NCBI GenBank assembly: GCA_026008535.1
Contig: BRKX01000003.1
Location: 20,450,001-20,514,000, forward strand
Origin: Perilla frutescens
Lineage: Eukaryota; Streptophyta; Magnoliopsida; Lamiales; Lamiaceae
DNA: 64,000 nt
Direction: 5' to 3'
Position numbers and translations under genes: made by a program. Below the pieces are notes generated by a model. The model did not search any database, was not told the origin of the DNA, and saw only the letters and a program-made list of their open reading frames with translations. Shown here in pieces: positions 22,623 through 34,192 of this stretch. Numbering within the stretch: the stretch's first letter is position 1; each line of letters starts with the position of its first letter.

Positions 22623-25600
22623 ATGTCTAACATCTCAAATACTTCGGAGTCCGCTACGAAAGGTGTTGGAGTGACTACGAGGAATATGGCCAAGCAAGCA
22701 TTGGAAGCTTCCAAGATGACTACTGTTGGGGAAGAAGTGCCCCATCTTGAGGGAGTCGACGCGACCAATGAAGGAATGGAAGACGACCTCCCACCACAAG
22801 CAAGTGGCTCGCTTGAAGCAGCCGTCATGATGGCAAACGACTCTACTATGGAGGATCAGCTCGCAAATATAACTAAACTCATCGAGGGACTTCACAAACG
22901 CATGCAGCACCAAGACGATGAGATCTCAAAGCTCAAGAGAGAAAGGGGTGAAGCGAGTCGTGCAAATGATGAGAATCATGAAGAAAATGGTGAAAATAAT
23001 GACGACCAAACACCTGAGAGGCCGGAAATGAATGATGATGCAAAATCATTTGCTAAAGAGTTGAATGTTTCAGTGGATGGCTCTATTCCAATCAACCAAC
23101 TCAAGGAGTTCATTGAAGGAACCATAAAAGATAAATTCGGTGAAAGTTCCAAGTCAATGGCAGTTTATTCTAAGCCTTACACTCGGAGGATCGATAACTT
23201 GAAGATGTCTATAGGATATCAACCCCCAAAGTTTCAACAGTTCGATGGAAAGGGCAATCCAAGACAGCATGTAGCCCATTTTGTTGAAACGTGCAACAAT
23301 GCCGGAACCTATGGAGATCATTTGGTCAAGCAGTTTGTTCGCTCTCTGAAGGGAAATGCATTCGACTGGTATACAGACTTGGAGCCTATCTCAATTGACA
23401 GTTGGGAGCAGCTCGAGCATGAATTTCTCAATCGCTTTTACAGTACCAGAAGAACCGTCAGTATGGTAGAACTCACAAGTTCTCGCCAATGGAAAGAAGA
23501 GCCTGTAATTGATTATATCAATCGGTGGAGAAATCTTTGTCTCAACTGCAAAGACCGTCTGTCTGAAGCATCTGCCATAGAAATGTGCATCCAAGGAATG
23601 CATTGGGGTCTTCAATACATCTTGCGAGGAATTCAACCAAGAACTTTTGAAGAATTAGCCACCAGAGCTCATGATATGGAGCTGAGTATGGCAGCAAGCG
23701 GAATTGATGGACCACCAATGCAAGAACCTCGCAAATTCAAAGAAAGACAAGATTTCAAGAGAAATGCCAAGCCTGCCGACAAAGCACCAAAGAAAGAGTC
23801 TATGGCAACGAAGGCAACACCCGTCAAGTTCATCAGAAAGGATGCTGACAAAGATACAAAACAGAATGTTCAGCCAGAAAAGAAGATGACCCTGAAAGAG
23901 ATGCAACAAAAACAATATCCTTTCCTGGATTTAGATGTCTCAGAGATTTTTGATGACCTACTAAAGGAAAGACTCCTTGAGTTGCCAGAAATGAAGCGTC
24001 CTAATGAAGCAGGAAGAATTGATGACCCTAAATACTGCAAATACCATCGATTGGTTGCGCATGCCATTCATAACTGCTTCATATTGAAAGACAAAATCAT
24101 GCAACTGGCTCGTCAAGGGAAAATATCACTTGAAGAAGATGATGCCACCACAAATATTGTCATCACTGAGTCTAGTAATGTTGTGAATGATGAAGAAGAT
24201 GACGAGCGAGTCGAAAAAGAGACTTATGTGGCTGATAATGATTGTATATCTACAATAACATTCACCGATGAAGATTTGCAGCTTGGATCTGATCCTCACA
24301 ATAGGCCTTTATTCATGAGTGGCTATGCATGTGAAAAACGAGTCAATAGAATACTTGTTGATGGAGGATCTGCGGTGAATATCTTGCCTTTAAGAACATT
24401 GAAAGAATTGGAAATTCCTACGGAAGATCTTTCAGGTAGTCGGTTGATGATTCAAGGATTCAATCATGAGGGGCAAAGAGCTCTTGGCGCCGTAAGGTTG
24501 GATTTGCTAATGGATGATATGAAATCAACTGCAATGTTTCATGTGATTGACGCCAAGACTTCGTATAACATGCTTCTTGGACGACCATGGCTACATGAGA
24601 ATGGAGTTGTCCCCTCAACATGGCATCAATACTTCAAGTATCGTCGGGATAGAGTTGTAAAAATGGTAGTTGGCGACCGCAAGCCCTTCACAGAAGCTGA
24701 ATCATACTTTGCCGATTCAAAATACTATCTACCTAATACAAAGGCAGGAAAGGGGGCAGTCATCCATCAAAAAGAACCTGAAAACAGCCAAAAGATCAAG
24801 AAAGAAGCATCTGGAACAGAATCACTGGAAGGACTCACGTTACCTCTAACCAAAATTGATGCAAAGAAGCCAATCCCACCACCGCTCAAAGGATTTGTCC
24901 GGCCAGTACAAGGGAGCTTGATTGAGCATGGAGAACTCTCGGAACATACAATTCCTCAAAACTTTGGTCCAAAGGCATTTCCACTGCTTCTCAAAGCCGG
25001 ATATGACCAAAAAGTAAAAGAACATCTTTCAAAAGATAAGGGAAAAAGGGAAGGTGAATGCGATGCCACCCATAAATGCTCAAAAAATGGTGGATATGCT
25101 ACTCGAAATCCTAAAACAGGATTGGGATTCACACCGCATAACCCTGTTCGAATTGTAATCAAAAGGGCTAATACCAACCATATTTCTGAAGAGGAAGCTC
25201 GAGTGTCTATATTTGAAAGGCTTGGAAACAGACCAAAGAATGAAAAAAAGACACCCAGGATATCCGTGTTCAAGAGACATGGCAAGAAATTGAAGAGTGA
25301 ACCAACAGGATGTCGGAAGCTGAGTTTTGCCAAAACTAAAATTGTGAATGGACGACGAATGAAAAGCATGGCCCCTCCCCGCGGAAAGAAACAAACCACA
25401 TTAACTGTGTCATGCGGAAGAGAACTGAAAGCTAAAATAAAGACTGTCATCTTTACACAATGCATTGAAGATGAAGATGACAACGAAAGTGCAGCTTCAT
25501 CTTACTATGCTGCTATTGGTGTTCAAAGCGCGATCTTTCGTGGTGTTCAAGATCAGTTTCAGCAAGACATTTCTCGTCTAGTTAGAAAGGGTGTGGTCAA

Positions 25601-28600
25601 AACAAATAATGTGGCACACATAGTTCAGGTAAGACGAAGAGATGGAACAATGAGGAAATGCATAGATTTCAAAAGTCCCGAAGGAATGAATGAAGAAGTT
25701 GCCTCATCACATCACATTACCTTAAATGAAGAAATGACTGTCGAAGAGGAAGATGCAAAGATAGCCCCTCCTCAGTTTGAAGAAGGTGTCAAGTCCACTG
25801 TCGATGAATTGAAAGAAATCAATTTGGGCGATGAAAATGACCCAAGACCCACCTACATAAGTGCACTTTTGACTGCTGATGAGGAAAACTTGTACATTGA
25901 ACTACTAAAAGAGTTCAAAGATGTATTCGCCTGGTCATACAAGGAGATGCCCGGATTAAATCCAAAGATAGTTGTTCATCATTTGTCAGTGAAAAAGGGG
26001 ATACGGCCTGTCAAGCAAGCTCAAAGGCGGTTTCGTCCAGACTTGATCCCACTCATCGAAGCTGAAGTAAACAAACTTATTGAAGTCGGATTTATTAGGG
26101 AAGTCAAGTACCCTACATGGATCTCAAGCATTGTTCCTATTAGAAAGAAGAACGGGCAAATTCGAGTTTGCGTTGATTTTAGAAACTTGAACGAAGCATG
26201 TCCTAAAGATGACTTTCCACTTCCAATTGCTGAGCTGATGATTGATGCTACAACTAGACATGAAGCACTGTCATTCATGGATGGATCGTCTGGATACATT
26301 CAGATCCGCATGTCTCCAAGGGATGAAGAAATGACGGCCTTCCGTACCCCAAAAGGCATATATTTTTACAAAGTGATGCCATTCGGGTTAAAGAACGCTG
26401 GTGCCACATATCGAAGGGCCATGCAAAGGATCTTTGATGACATGCTCCATAAGAATATTGAGTGCTACGTAGACGATGTGGTAGTAAAGTCAAAAGAACG
26501 GAATAGTCACTTGCAAGATCTACGATTGGTGTTCGAACGTTTGAGAAGATATCAGCTCAAGATGAACCCCTTGAAATGTGCATTTGGGGTGAAATCGAGA
26601 AAATTCCTTGGCTTCATTGTCCACCATCGAGGAATAGAGATTGAACAAGCAAAAATCGATGCGATACTGAAGATGCCCGAGCCCCGTAATATTCATGATC
26701 TCAAAAGTTTGCAAGGAAGGTTAGCATACTTGCGAAGATTCATCTCAAATCTAGCAGGGCGATGTCAACCTTTTAGCCGAATCATGAAGAAAGGAGTTCC
26801 ATTTGAATGGGATGAATCATGCCGCAATGCTCTCAAAAGTATCAAGGAATATTTGACGAAAGCCCCAGTATTGATCGCACCAGTGGCAGGCCGACCGCTA
26901 ATTCTATATATTGCTGCCCAAGAGCGTTCTGTCGGAGCACTACTTGCGCAAGAAAATAACAATGGAAAAGAAAGTGTGTTATATTATTTGAGCAGGATGA
27001 TGACGCCAAATGAGCTAAAATACTCTCTAGTTGAGAAGTTGTGCTTGTCATTGATTTTCTCCATTCAAAAGCTGAAGTATTATTTTTAAGCTCATACGGT
27101 TCGCCTGATCTCAAGGGCAAATCCATTGAAGTACGTGATGACGCGACCAGTTTTATCTGATCGACTAGCACGTTGGTATCTTTAGCTCCAACAATTTGAG
27201 ATCATCTATGTTCCTCAAAAGGCTGTGAAAGGGCAAGTACTAGCAGATTTCTTAGCTGACCATCCAATCCCCACTGAATGGGAACTCACCGATAATCTCC
27301 CAGATGAAGATGCACTTGCAGTTGAGATCTCTCCTCCCTGGTTAATGTACTTTGATGGAGCGGCACATAAAGAAGGAGCTGGCGCCGGAGTGGTGTTCGT
27401 AACGCCTGAAGGAGAAGTATTGTCTTATTCCTTTACCCTGACAAAGAATTGCTCCAATAATATAGCTGAGTATCAAGCGCTTGTCCTCGGATTGGAAATG
27501 GCAGTAGATACAAAAAGGTTGCACATGTAAGTGTATGGAGATTCTAAGTTGGTGATCAATCAAATCAATAGGGAATATAAAGTGAAAAAGTCCGAATTGC
27601 TACCGTATGTCGAGTATGCCCAACGAATGATTGGATGGCTCGGAGATGTGGAAATTGAACATGTTCCAAGAAAAGAAAACAAACAAGCAGACGCGTTGGC
27701 TAAGCTTGCATCCACAATAGCTATGGCTGATGGCAAAGTTCTCGTACCCATTTGTAAGGGTTGGGTTATACCGCCTGTCTTCGGAGATGAAGATGGTATA
27801 GAAGATGGAAGTAATGTCGTGGAAGTTTTTGAAATTGAACGAGAAGACTGGAGACAGGTATTTGTTGATTACTTGAAGTATGAAAGATTACCAGATGATC
27901 CGCGTCGAAGAATTGATGTTCGCCGTCGCGCCACTCACTTCATCTACTTCAAAGGAACACTTTACAGACGATCATTTGATGGAGTCTTCTTAAGATGCTT
28001 GAGTGATGAAGAAGCAACACAAGCTATTGAGGAAGCACATTCCGGCATTTGCGGAGCCCATCAATCTGGGCCAAAGCTACACTTTCGTATCAAAAGAATG
28101 GGCTATTACTGGCCGACAATGGTAAAGGATTGCATGGACTATGCGAAAAGGTGCCAACCATGCCAATTTCATGCAAATCTCATCCATCAACCACCAGAGC
28201 CCTTGCATCCTACTATTGCTTCATGGCCATTTGATGCCTGGGGTATGGATATCGTCGGACCAATGACTAAATCTTCAAGGGGGCATTTATATATCCTGGC
28301 AGCAACTGATTACTTTTCCAAATCGGCTGAGGCCATCCCTTTAAAAGAAGTGAAGAAAGAAAACGTTGTTGATTTCATCAAAGGCAACATAATCTATCGG
28401 TATGGGATCCCTCGATACATCATTACTGATAATGGGAAGCCATTCAGCAATGCCTTGATAGATAAGTTGTGCGAGAAGTTTGGATTCAAACAAAGAAAGT
28501 CGTCCATGTACAATGCCACTGCCAATGGACTCGCTGAAGCATTCAACAAGACCTTGTGCAATTTGCTCAAAAAGGTGGTCGGAAAGTCGAAGCATGATTG

Positions 28601-29093
28601 GCATGAAAGAGTTGGAGAAACATTGTGGGCATACAAGACCACTCATCGGACTCCTACTCAAGCAACTCCGTACTCGTTGGTATATGGTGTGGAAGCCATC
28701 ATTCCCCTTGAACAACAAATCCCGTCTTTAAGAATCGCAATCCAAGAAGGTTTAACTGAAGAAGAAAATGCCCGGTTGCATCTTGAAGAATTGGAAACTT
28801 TAGATGAAAAGAGGCTGGAAGCACAGCAAAGGCTCGAGTGTTATCAGGCTCGCCTCTCAAGAACCTTCAACAAAAAAGTACGGCCACGTTCTTTCCAAGT
28901 TGGGGATCTGGTGCTGGCAATGAGAAGGCCAATTGTCACCACCCACCGTGTTGGAAACAAGTTCATTCCTAGATGGGACGGTCCGTACGTCGTTACAGAA
29001 GTATACACAAATGGCGCTTACAAATTGATCTCTGAAGACTGTGTGAGGGTTGGTCCGATAAATGGGAAATTCTTGAAACGTTACTATCCCTAA
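22623..29093 (+). pseudogene. gag-pol: gag-pol of the Tat element, three in-frame stops
   Basis: I take the ATG at 22,623. In order: a gag capsid domain (about 23,200-23,700; LKGNAFDWYTDLEP); an aspartic protease motif ILVDGGSAVNILP (about 24,350); reverse transcriptase with VCVDFRNLNEACPKD, FMDGSSGY, MPFGLKNAGATY and YVDDVVVK (about 26,465); RNase H (PVLIAPVAGRPLILYIAA); a second, archaeal-like RNase H (LMYFDGAAHKEGAGAG); integrase with HHCC zinc region, Asp in WGMDIVGPM, Asp in ITDNGKPF and Glu in NGLAEAFNK. Stops at 27,087 (TAA), 27,183 (TAG) and 27,528 (TAA) all lie in the RNase H region; otherwise one frame spans 2,157 codons. It drives reverse transcription and integration of the family. 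Confidence 0.9.
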
Positions 29094-29100
29094 AAGGGAA

Positions 29101-29272
29101 ATGAAGCAAAGAAAGAAGAAGAAGAAAAATGTGTACAAAAAAAAAGAGAAAAATGTGTATAGTAAAAAAAAAGAAAAAAAAAGAAAAAATGTGTATAGCA
29201 AAAAAAAAAACAAAGAAAAACAAAAAAAAAAACAAAAAATGTGTATAGCAAAAAAAAAAAGAGAAAGAAAAT
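29101..29272 (+). repeat. A-rich low-complexity tract with AATGTGTATAG units
   Basis: Four copies of AAATGTGTATAG or a close variant are separated by runs of 8-11 A with scattered G or C. It lies immediately after the pol stop codon. The long poly-Phe frames on the other strand are a by-product. Confidence 0.8.
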
Positions 29273-29791
29273 GCTCCATGACGCACGAGCCTAAACTGTA
29301 TGTTACTCCTGACCCGCATGAGTATAAACTGTGTACGGTAACCACCAAAAGTTAAATTTACGTGGCTAAACTGTTATTTACCCCACCAAAATGGTAAAAT
29401 TTATGTGGTTAAACTGTTGATTACTCTACTTTGTCTATATAGTGGTTAAATAAATAGTTACTCCTGGCCCGCATGAGTATAAACTGTGTACGGCACCCCC
29501 TTTCAAAAATTTTCATTGGAACTACGTTTTGACTTGATCCCTTTTATGGGTACGTAGGCAGCTTAGATATTTTCTAAGTTCAGTCATGTTCCACGATCTG
29601 TGTTATGTCTTTTACGTTATATAATTATAACAAAAAAGGATATAACACCAAAAAGGGAAGAGAAAACAAAAATGCACAAATCCAAACATGTCTCAAAAGA
29701 AAGCATAAAGATAGAGATGTTCGTTATAAAGAACAGCTGAAGCACAAATGACAACTAAAATGAGTCATAACAAGCAAGTCTGAATGAAGCT
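29273..29791 (+). other. Post-pol spacer with a 37-bp direct repeat
   Basis: A 37-bp sequence (ACTCCTGACCCGCATGAG core) occurs at 29,302-29,338 and again at 29,457-29,493 with one mismatch. A conserved-looking stretch, CTTTTATGGGTACGTAGGCA near 29,550, is common after pol in plant gypsy elements. No gene is seen. Confidence 0.55.
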
Positions 29792-31453
29792 CTAGATAAA
29801 GGGGTCTTGATCCTCCAAAGCCTTCTTGGCGTGCTCCAACGCAGACTTTGAACTCTTCAGCTTCTTCTCCGCCCTACCATCAAAAGAACCTCTGATCTTA
29901 GAGAGCTCTTCTTTATGACCATGAATCTCGTTCCGGAGAGCTAGGCGAGACCCCACATGCCCTTTCAAGGACATAGTCAAATCCTTCATCCGCTCATCTA
30001 AGATAGCAAGCTCCTCTCGAATAAGATCAATCTTACGAGTCTCTTCATCCTCCTTGGCTTTAGCAGCACAAATGCGATCGTTGACTTCCTTACAATGCTG
30101 TGCAGAAACCTCATCGAGCTCGGAGGACGCCGACCTTGCCTCATCATAAGCTGTAGCATTCGTGAAAAGTATCTACAAACTCTTCGTCAGATGAGAAAGG
30201 TCAAAACTGTGAGGAGTGCTCTTCATAAGTAAAAGTCCCTCAAGTGCCGTCTCTCGAAGTGATGAGAGGGAATCAATAGGCGTCCTCATCAATTTGTCGC
30301 GGAGGACACCCCAATACATCTTGAGAAACGATTTGCAACGATCATCGAACACCGCCTACTTTGCACCCTTGACATCCTTAGAGACAGAGCCTGCTACAAC
30401 TCCATTTTCATGCGAAAGAATTCCTCAGCATATTTCTTACTGTAATTCCCAACAACCAGCAGCCTTCTAATGGCCCAAACCACACAACACCGAAACTCCC
30501 AACTCTTCAATGTTAGAGGTAGGCAAGCAGCTCACAGTCTTTAGTGATGAACTTAACTTCGACTAAAATTTTAGCCTTTGATAATGCAAAGACAAACAAA
30601 AAAAAATGACAGCATCCTTTAAGATATCCTTCTGATCACGTTACAACTAGCAACTTTGATCTTCTTACTCAACTTTAAGATGTAATTCCTCTCCTTCAAA
30701 ACCTTATCCACCCGCGAACAACCAGAAGCCATGATGCCTTGTTCTACATTAGTTCTAGGAGAGGAGATCTAGAATTGAGTCACGGCCACCTTAACATCTT
30801 CGACTCCGGCCCATCAGTTGCATAATTTACCTACCTTCGAGTTCAGAGAAATGGGCGCGGACTTGGCGAGGCGTAGCTGGTGAAGTTTCAGCTCTTTCAA
30901 TTGTGTTGATGAACAAGGCAGAAATGAATGCAAACCTCTTCTGCTGTAAGTCTTCACCTTCATTAGCTCATCAAATCCAGCGGCGTTGCTTGGAAAGCCG
31001 ATATCGACGATGTCACCGGTGTCGTCATCGAACAACTCATCCTTCCCGGCACCATGCGCGGTCACAAGCCTCGAGTTCTTCCTTCTTTTGTTTGAGGGAC
31101 CCATCTTTGGCTTTCAAGATCTCCTCAGTCTGCTCCTTCTCGATCTTCAACTTCCCAAGCTGCCCCTGCATTTCTTGCAACTGTTTCTTGAAAGAAGACG
31201 CTTCACAAGACTGTTGCTTTCCCTTTGAGGCCGCTTTCTTTGTTTTCTCCTATGATAGGCTCTCGTGATTTTCTTTTCCGGTAGAGTTTTCCGGCAGTTG
31301 ATCGGAAACCAGAGAGGGCTCCAGAATCGCACATGCAATGATGTTGGCCTCATTTGACGAGGCGGTTTTTTTTGGCTTCAAAGCTTTTTTGGATCTCCCT
31401 TTATTTGTCAGAGCTGGGTCAGCGAAGGTGGCGTTTTCTGCTATGGCAGCCAT
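29792..31453 (-). pseudogene. Antisense coiled-coil ORF of the Tat element
   Basis: The first ATG is at 31,451-31,453 (MAAIAENATFADPALTNKG). A basic N-terminus is followed by an in-frame TAG near 31,250, then a Lys/Glu-rich coiled coil (FKKQLQEMQGQLGKLKIEKE) to about 31,070. A shifted frame continues to 30,814, a degraded stretch follows, and a last coiled-coil segment reads to the stop at 29,792 (REELAILDERMKDLTMSLKG; ALEHAKKALEDQDPFI). Extra ORFs in antisense orientation between pol and the 3' LTR are known in Tat elements, mostly without assigned function. No catalytic domain is visible here. The long charged helices suggest an oligomerising structural protein. Confidence 0.55.
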
Positions 31454-32067
31454 TGCAAACGTCGTGGAGAGAGATAGAGAGAGCGTGCGTTCCTGCACGA
31501 GAGAGAGATGATGGATTAGTGGTAGTGGATGGCTTCAAGGAGGTGGAAGGCACCGGTGACTTCTGCGCGGCGGAGGCCAGAGAGAGAGAGAAGGAGGGCT
31601 AGAGTTTTGATTTCAGTTTGGGAGATTTTGAATTTGTGAAGAAGGTTCCCTCTCGCGCTGCAGGAGAGAGATGCTATTATTTGACCTAGGGCTAAATGAT
31701 ATGGGCTTCTAAAATAACTTAGGCCACGAAATTAAAAAAAAATTTGGGCTTCCTCTTTTCTTTTTGTTTATTTGGGCTTTTCCATTTGTTTCCTTTTCGT
31801 TTGGGCTTCTTTCTCCTTTTTTTTTTTAGCTTTTCTTTTTGCAAATAGCTTGGGCTTTAATTTTTTTTTTCTCCTTTTTGCAGGATTTTGTGTTTGATTG
31901 AACTTGCCCGTGAATTTGATCAAGACGCTCCAAACTTGTGCCAAAGAATTTTGAGAATTTTTTTTTTAATTCGGAGGTAAAGCCCTCTTTTTTTTCCTTT
32001 AGTGTATTTCATGCCTTCTTTTTTGGCATATTTCTTACTTTATTCATTTTCCTTTTTGTTTCTAGGT
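31454..32067. promoter_or_regulatory. Divergent spacer between the antisense ORF and the PMD gene, with a 5' UTR intron
   Basis: The two ORFs are transcribed away from each other from this 614-bp stretch, so it probably holds promoters for both. The right part has a likely 5' UTR intron of the PMD gene: donor GAG|GTAAAG at 31,977 and acceptor TTTCTAG at 32,065, three bases before the ATG, with a T-rich tract between. No clear TATA box is visible. Confidence 0.45.
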
Positions 32068-34192
32068 ATGGTTCATTTCCAGGATACGAGCATCTCCAGA
32101 AAACATTACTTAGTGATCACAGATGACGATCAGCAGCCCGTGAAGAGAGGTACTCGTCTTCGATCTCGTGATCCACTTATCGGGAAATATGCTTATGAGT
32201 GGCCTAAGCTTACAGATCCATTTCACAAGCCTCATTGGTGTTATGAGGTTTTCTTGATGAAAGTGACGAAGGTGTGGGCTCTGCAATCAGCTCATCATCA
32301 ACAGAGTGACGGGGCTGATTTCCTCCCGTTTTTAGGGCGCCGAATAGTAGAAGGCAAGGCAAGGTGGCATGACAAAGTCGAGTTCCTTGGCGAATCTCGC
32401 CACTTCGACGGATATTGGGAGTGGACCGAGGACGTGATCAGTCACTGCAGTGATAAACTTCATAGTGCGGGCATATACGACCCAGTCTATGCTTCTCTCT
32501 TCACGTACGATCGAAATACGGAGGTAGTCAAAACCTTTTGCGAAGCGTGGTGCCCCTCGATAAATACCTTGCTGACCTCTTCTGACGAGTTGTTTATATC
32601 ATTGTGGGATTTGCACGTGATGGCCGATCTTCCTTTAACCGGGCTTCTTTGTGACGAGATGGTGCCTCGGGCGGAGGAGCTTACTGGAGTCAACAAAAGA
32701 GGCAAGCTATTCGTCCCTGGGAGTTGCAAGTACTTATTCCATGCTTACCACCTCCTTGGAAGGGAAGACGAAAAAGCTTCACATCGCTCCATGTCGATTG
32801 AGAAGTGGACTAAATTCTGGTCGAGGAGGAAATCAAGATACCGACCACTTCCACTTCGTAAGGAGAAGAAACGTCAGCGTCTCAAATCAACGCACAACCC
32901 TTATAGAGAAGTCGAGGAGCACAAAGAGTGGACTTCTTCTGAAAGGGCTCCACTTACCGAGCTCGGAGTTAAGGAGAATCATCAAAATGAGACGTACTTA
33001 GCCGCCCATCTCGCTTGTTGGCTTTGCAGCTTTGTGCTCCCCGAGGGTGATGGTAGTTTGATTCGGCCCAGTATCTTCAAGATAGCCAGTATCATGGCAA
33101 GCGGTGAAAGGGTGTCTCTTGCCATTCCGGTATTGGCAAGCATTTACCAAGGTTTGAACAAGATCTCAAGCCTTGCCACGCCGCCTCAGGGTCATTCGGC
33201 ATTTCCCATACATTTTGTTTATGGGTGGATGGCGTGCTATCTTCGGACTCATTTCGATCTTGAAGGAAAGAGGGAAGCCCCCAGGATGGTTCATTATTCG
33301 GGCGAAGGCGGTGCTAGATTCTACGGTCCTGCTGAGGCTCGCAAGAGGGTGCATAGAGCCGAACTAGTTTCTTGGCATTGCATCATGCCTTCTAGAGCTG
33401 AGGATTTCGTGTTCATTGATGATGAAAATGCAAGCGATCTAGATCGTGGACTCTTCATGGCTATCCGATCCAACTTCTTGGCTAAGAGGATAGATGACCA
33501 TTTCATTATCGAGCCTTATAGCCCACACCGCTTCAGCCGGCAATTTGGCTACCAACAGATGGTTCCAGGGGTTCTTACCAAAGACATCCGTGAGGCTTCT
33601 TTGGCTGATGGCCTTAGATATTGGCGTATTTTCTTGATACGCAAATCTATGGCGAAGGCATGTTTTCCATTCCTGAATTTGAAGAAGTTCCCTAATGCCG
33701 AATACAAGAAGTGGTGGGATTGAGTCTTCGAAAACTTCTTGGAGAGGAATGTTGAGCTTTTAGTTCAACCTAAACCAAGTGGCCTACTACCAAGTCAAGA
33801 GGAAGTGGGAGAGGCTAACCCTTCCAGCAAGGGAAAGAGAAAGGTCGATCCGGAGGCCTTTGTAAGTAGTAACGCGGATCGTCACTGGAAGAGGGAAAAG
33901 ACCAATCGCAAATCCTCCCTTCCTCTTGAGGGACACGGTGGGAATGACCCTAGCCATGCGGGTCCTTCTACGGAAGAGGTCTCTCATATCTTCGTCCCTT
34001 TTTTATTTCCCTTTTCTTGTTTTGTTTTATTTTGTCTCCTATTAACCAATATACTTTTTTGCATTTCAGTTGGTGAAGGAGTTGTTTGGCTCTGATGATC
34101 AAGAGGACTCCGATGCACCGGCTGAAGCTTTCCACTCTGATGGAGATGCGGATAGTGAGCATATCCTACCAGCTAGGGATAGCCTAAAATGA
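32068..34192 (+). pseudogene. Plant mobile domain (PMD) protein gene carried by the Tat element
   Basis: The start at 32,068 (MVHFQDTSISRKHYLVITDD) follows a splice-acceptor-like site. The PMD core is at about 32,200-32,860, with the family signature WCPSINTLLTSSDELFISLW near 32,550-32,610, then an RKSRYRP stretch, a Lys-rich linker and a second conserved block to KKWWD. A TGA at 33,721-33,723 interrupts the frame, which continues to a donor at 33,979 and resumes after an acceptor at 34,069 with an acidic C-terminus (ELFGSDDQEDSD) to the TGA at 34,190-34,192. PMD proteins include host silencing factors (MAIN/MAIL1) and many transposon-borne relatives. The retained introns mean this stretch is not simply spliced full-length RNA. 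Confidence 0.75.

Noticed and set aside
27087..27530. Programmed readthrough or intron to explain the three stops in Tat pol
   Set aside because: No conserved readthrough context or splice sites are visible, and readthrough of three separate stops is unlikely; point mutations are simpler.
28857..29348. Phe-rich minus-strand frames that look like membrane proteins
   Set aside because: They are the complement of the A-rich tract after pol and the integrase C-terminus.
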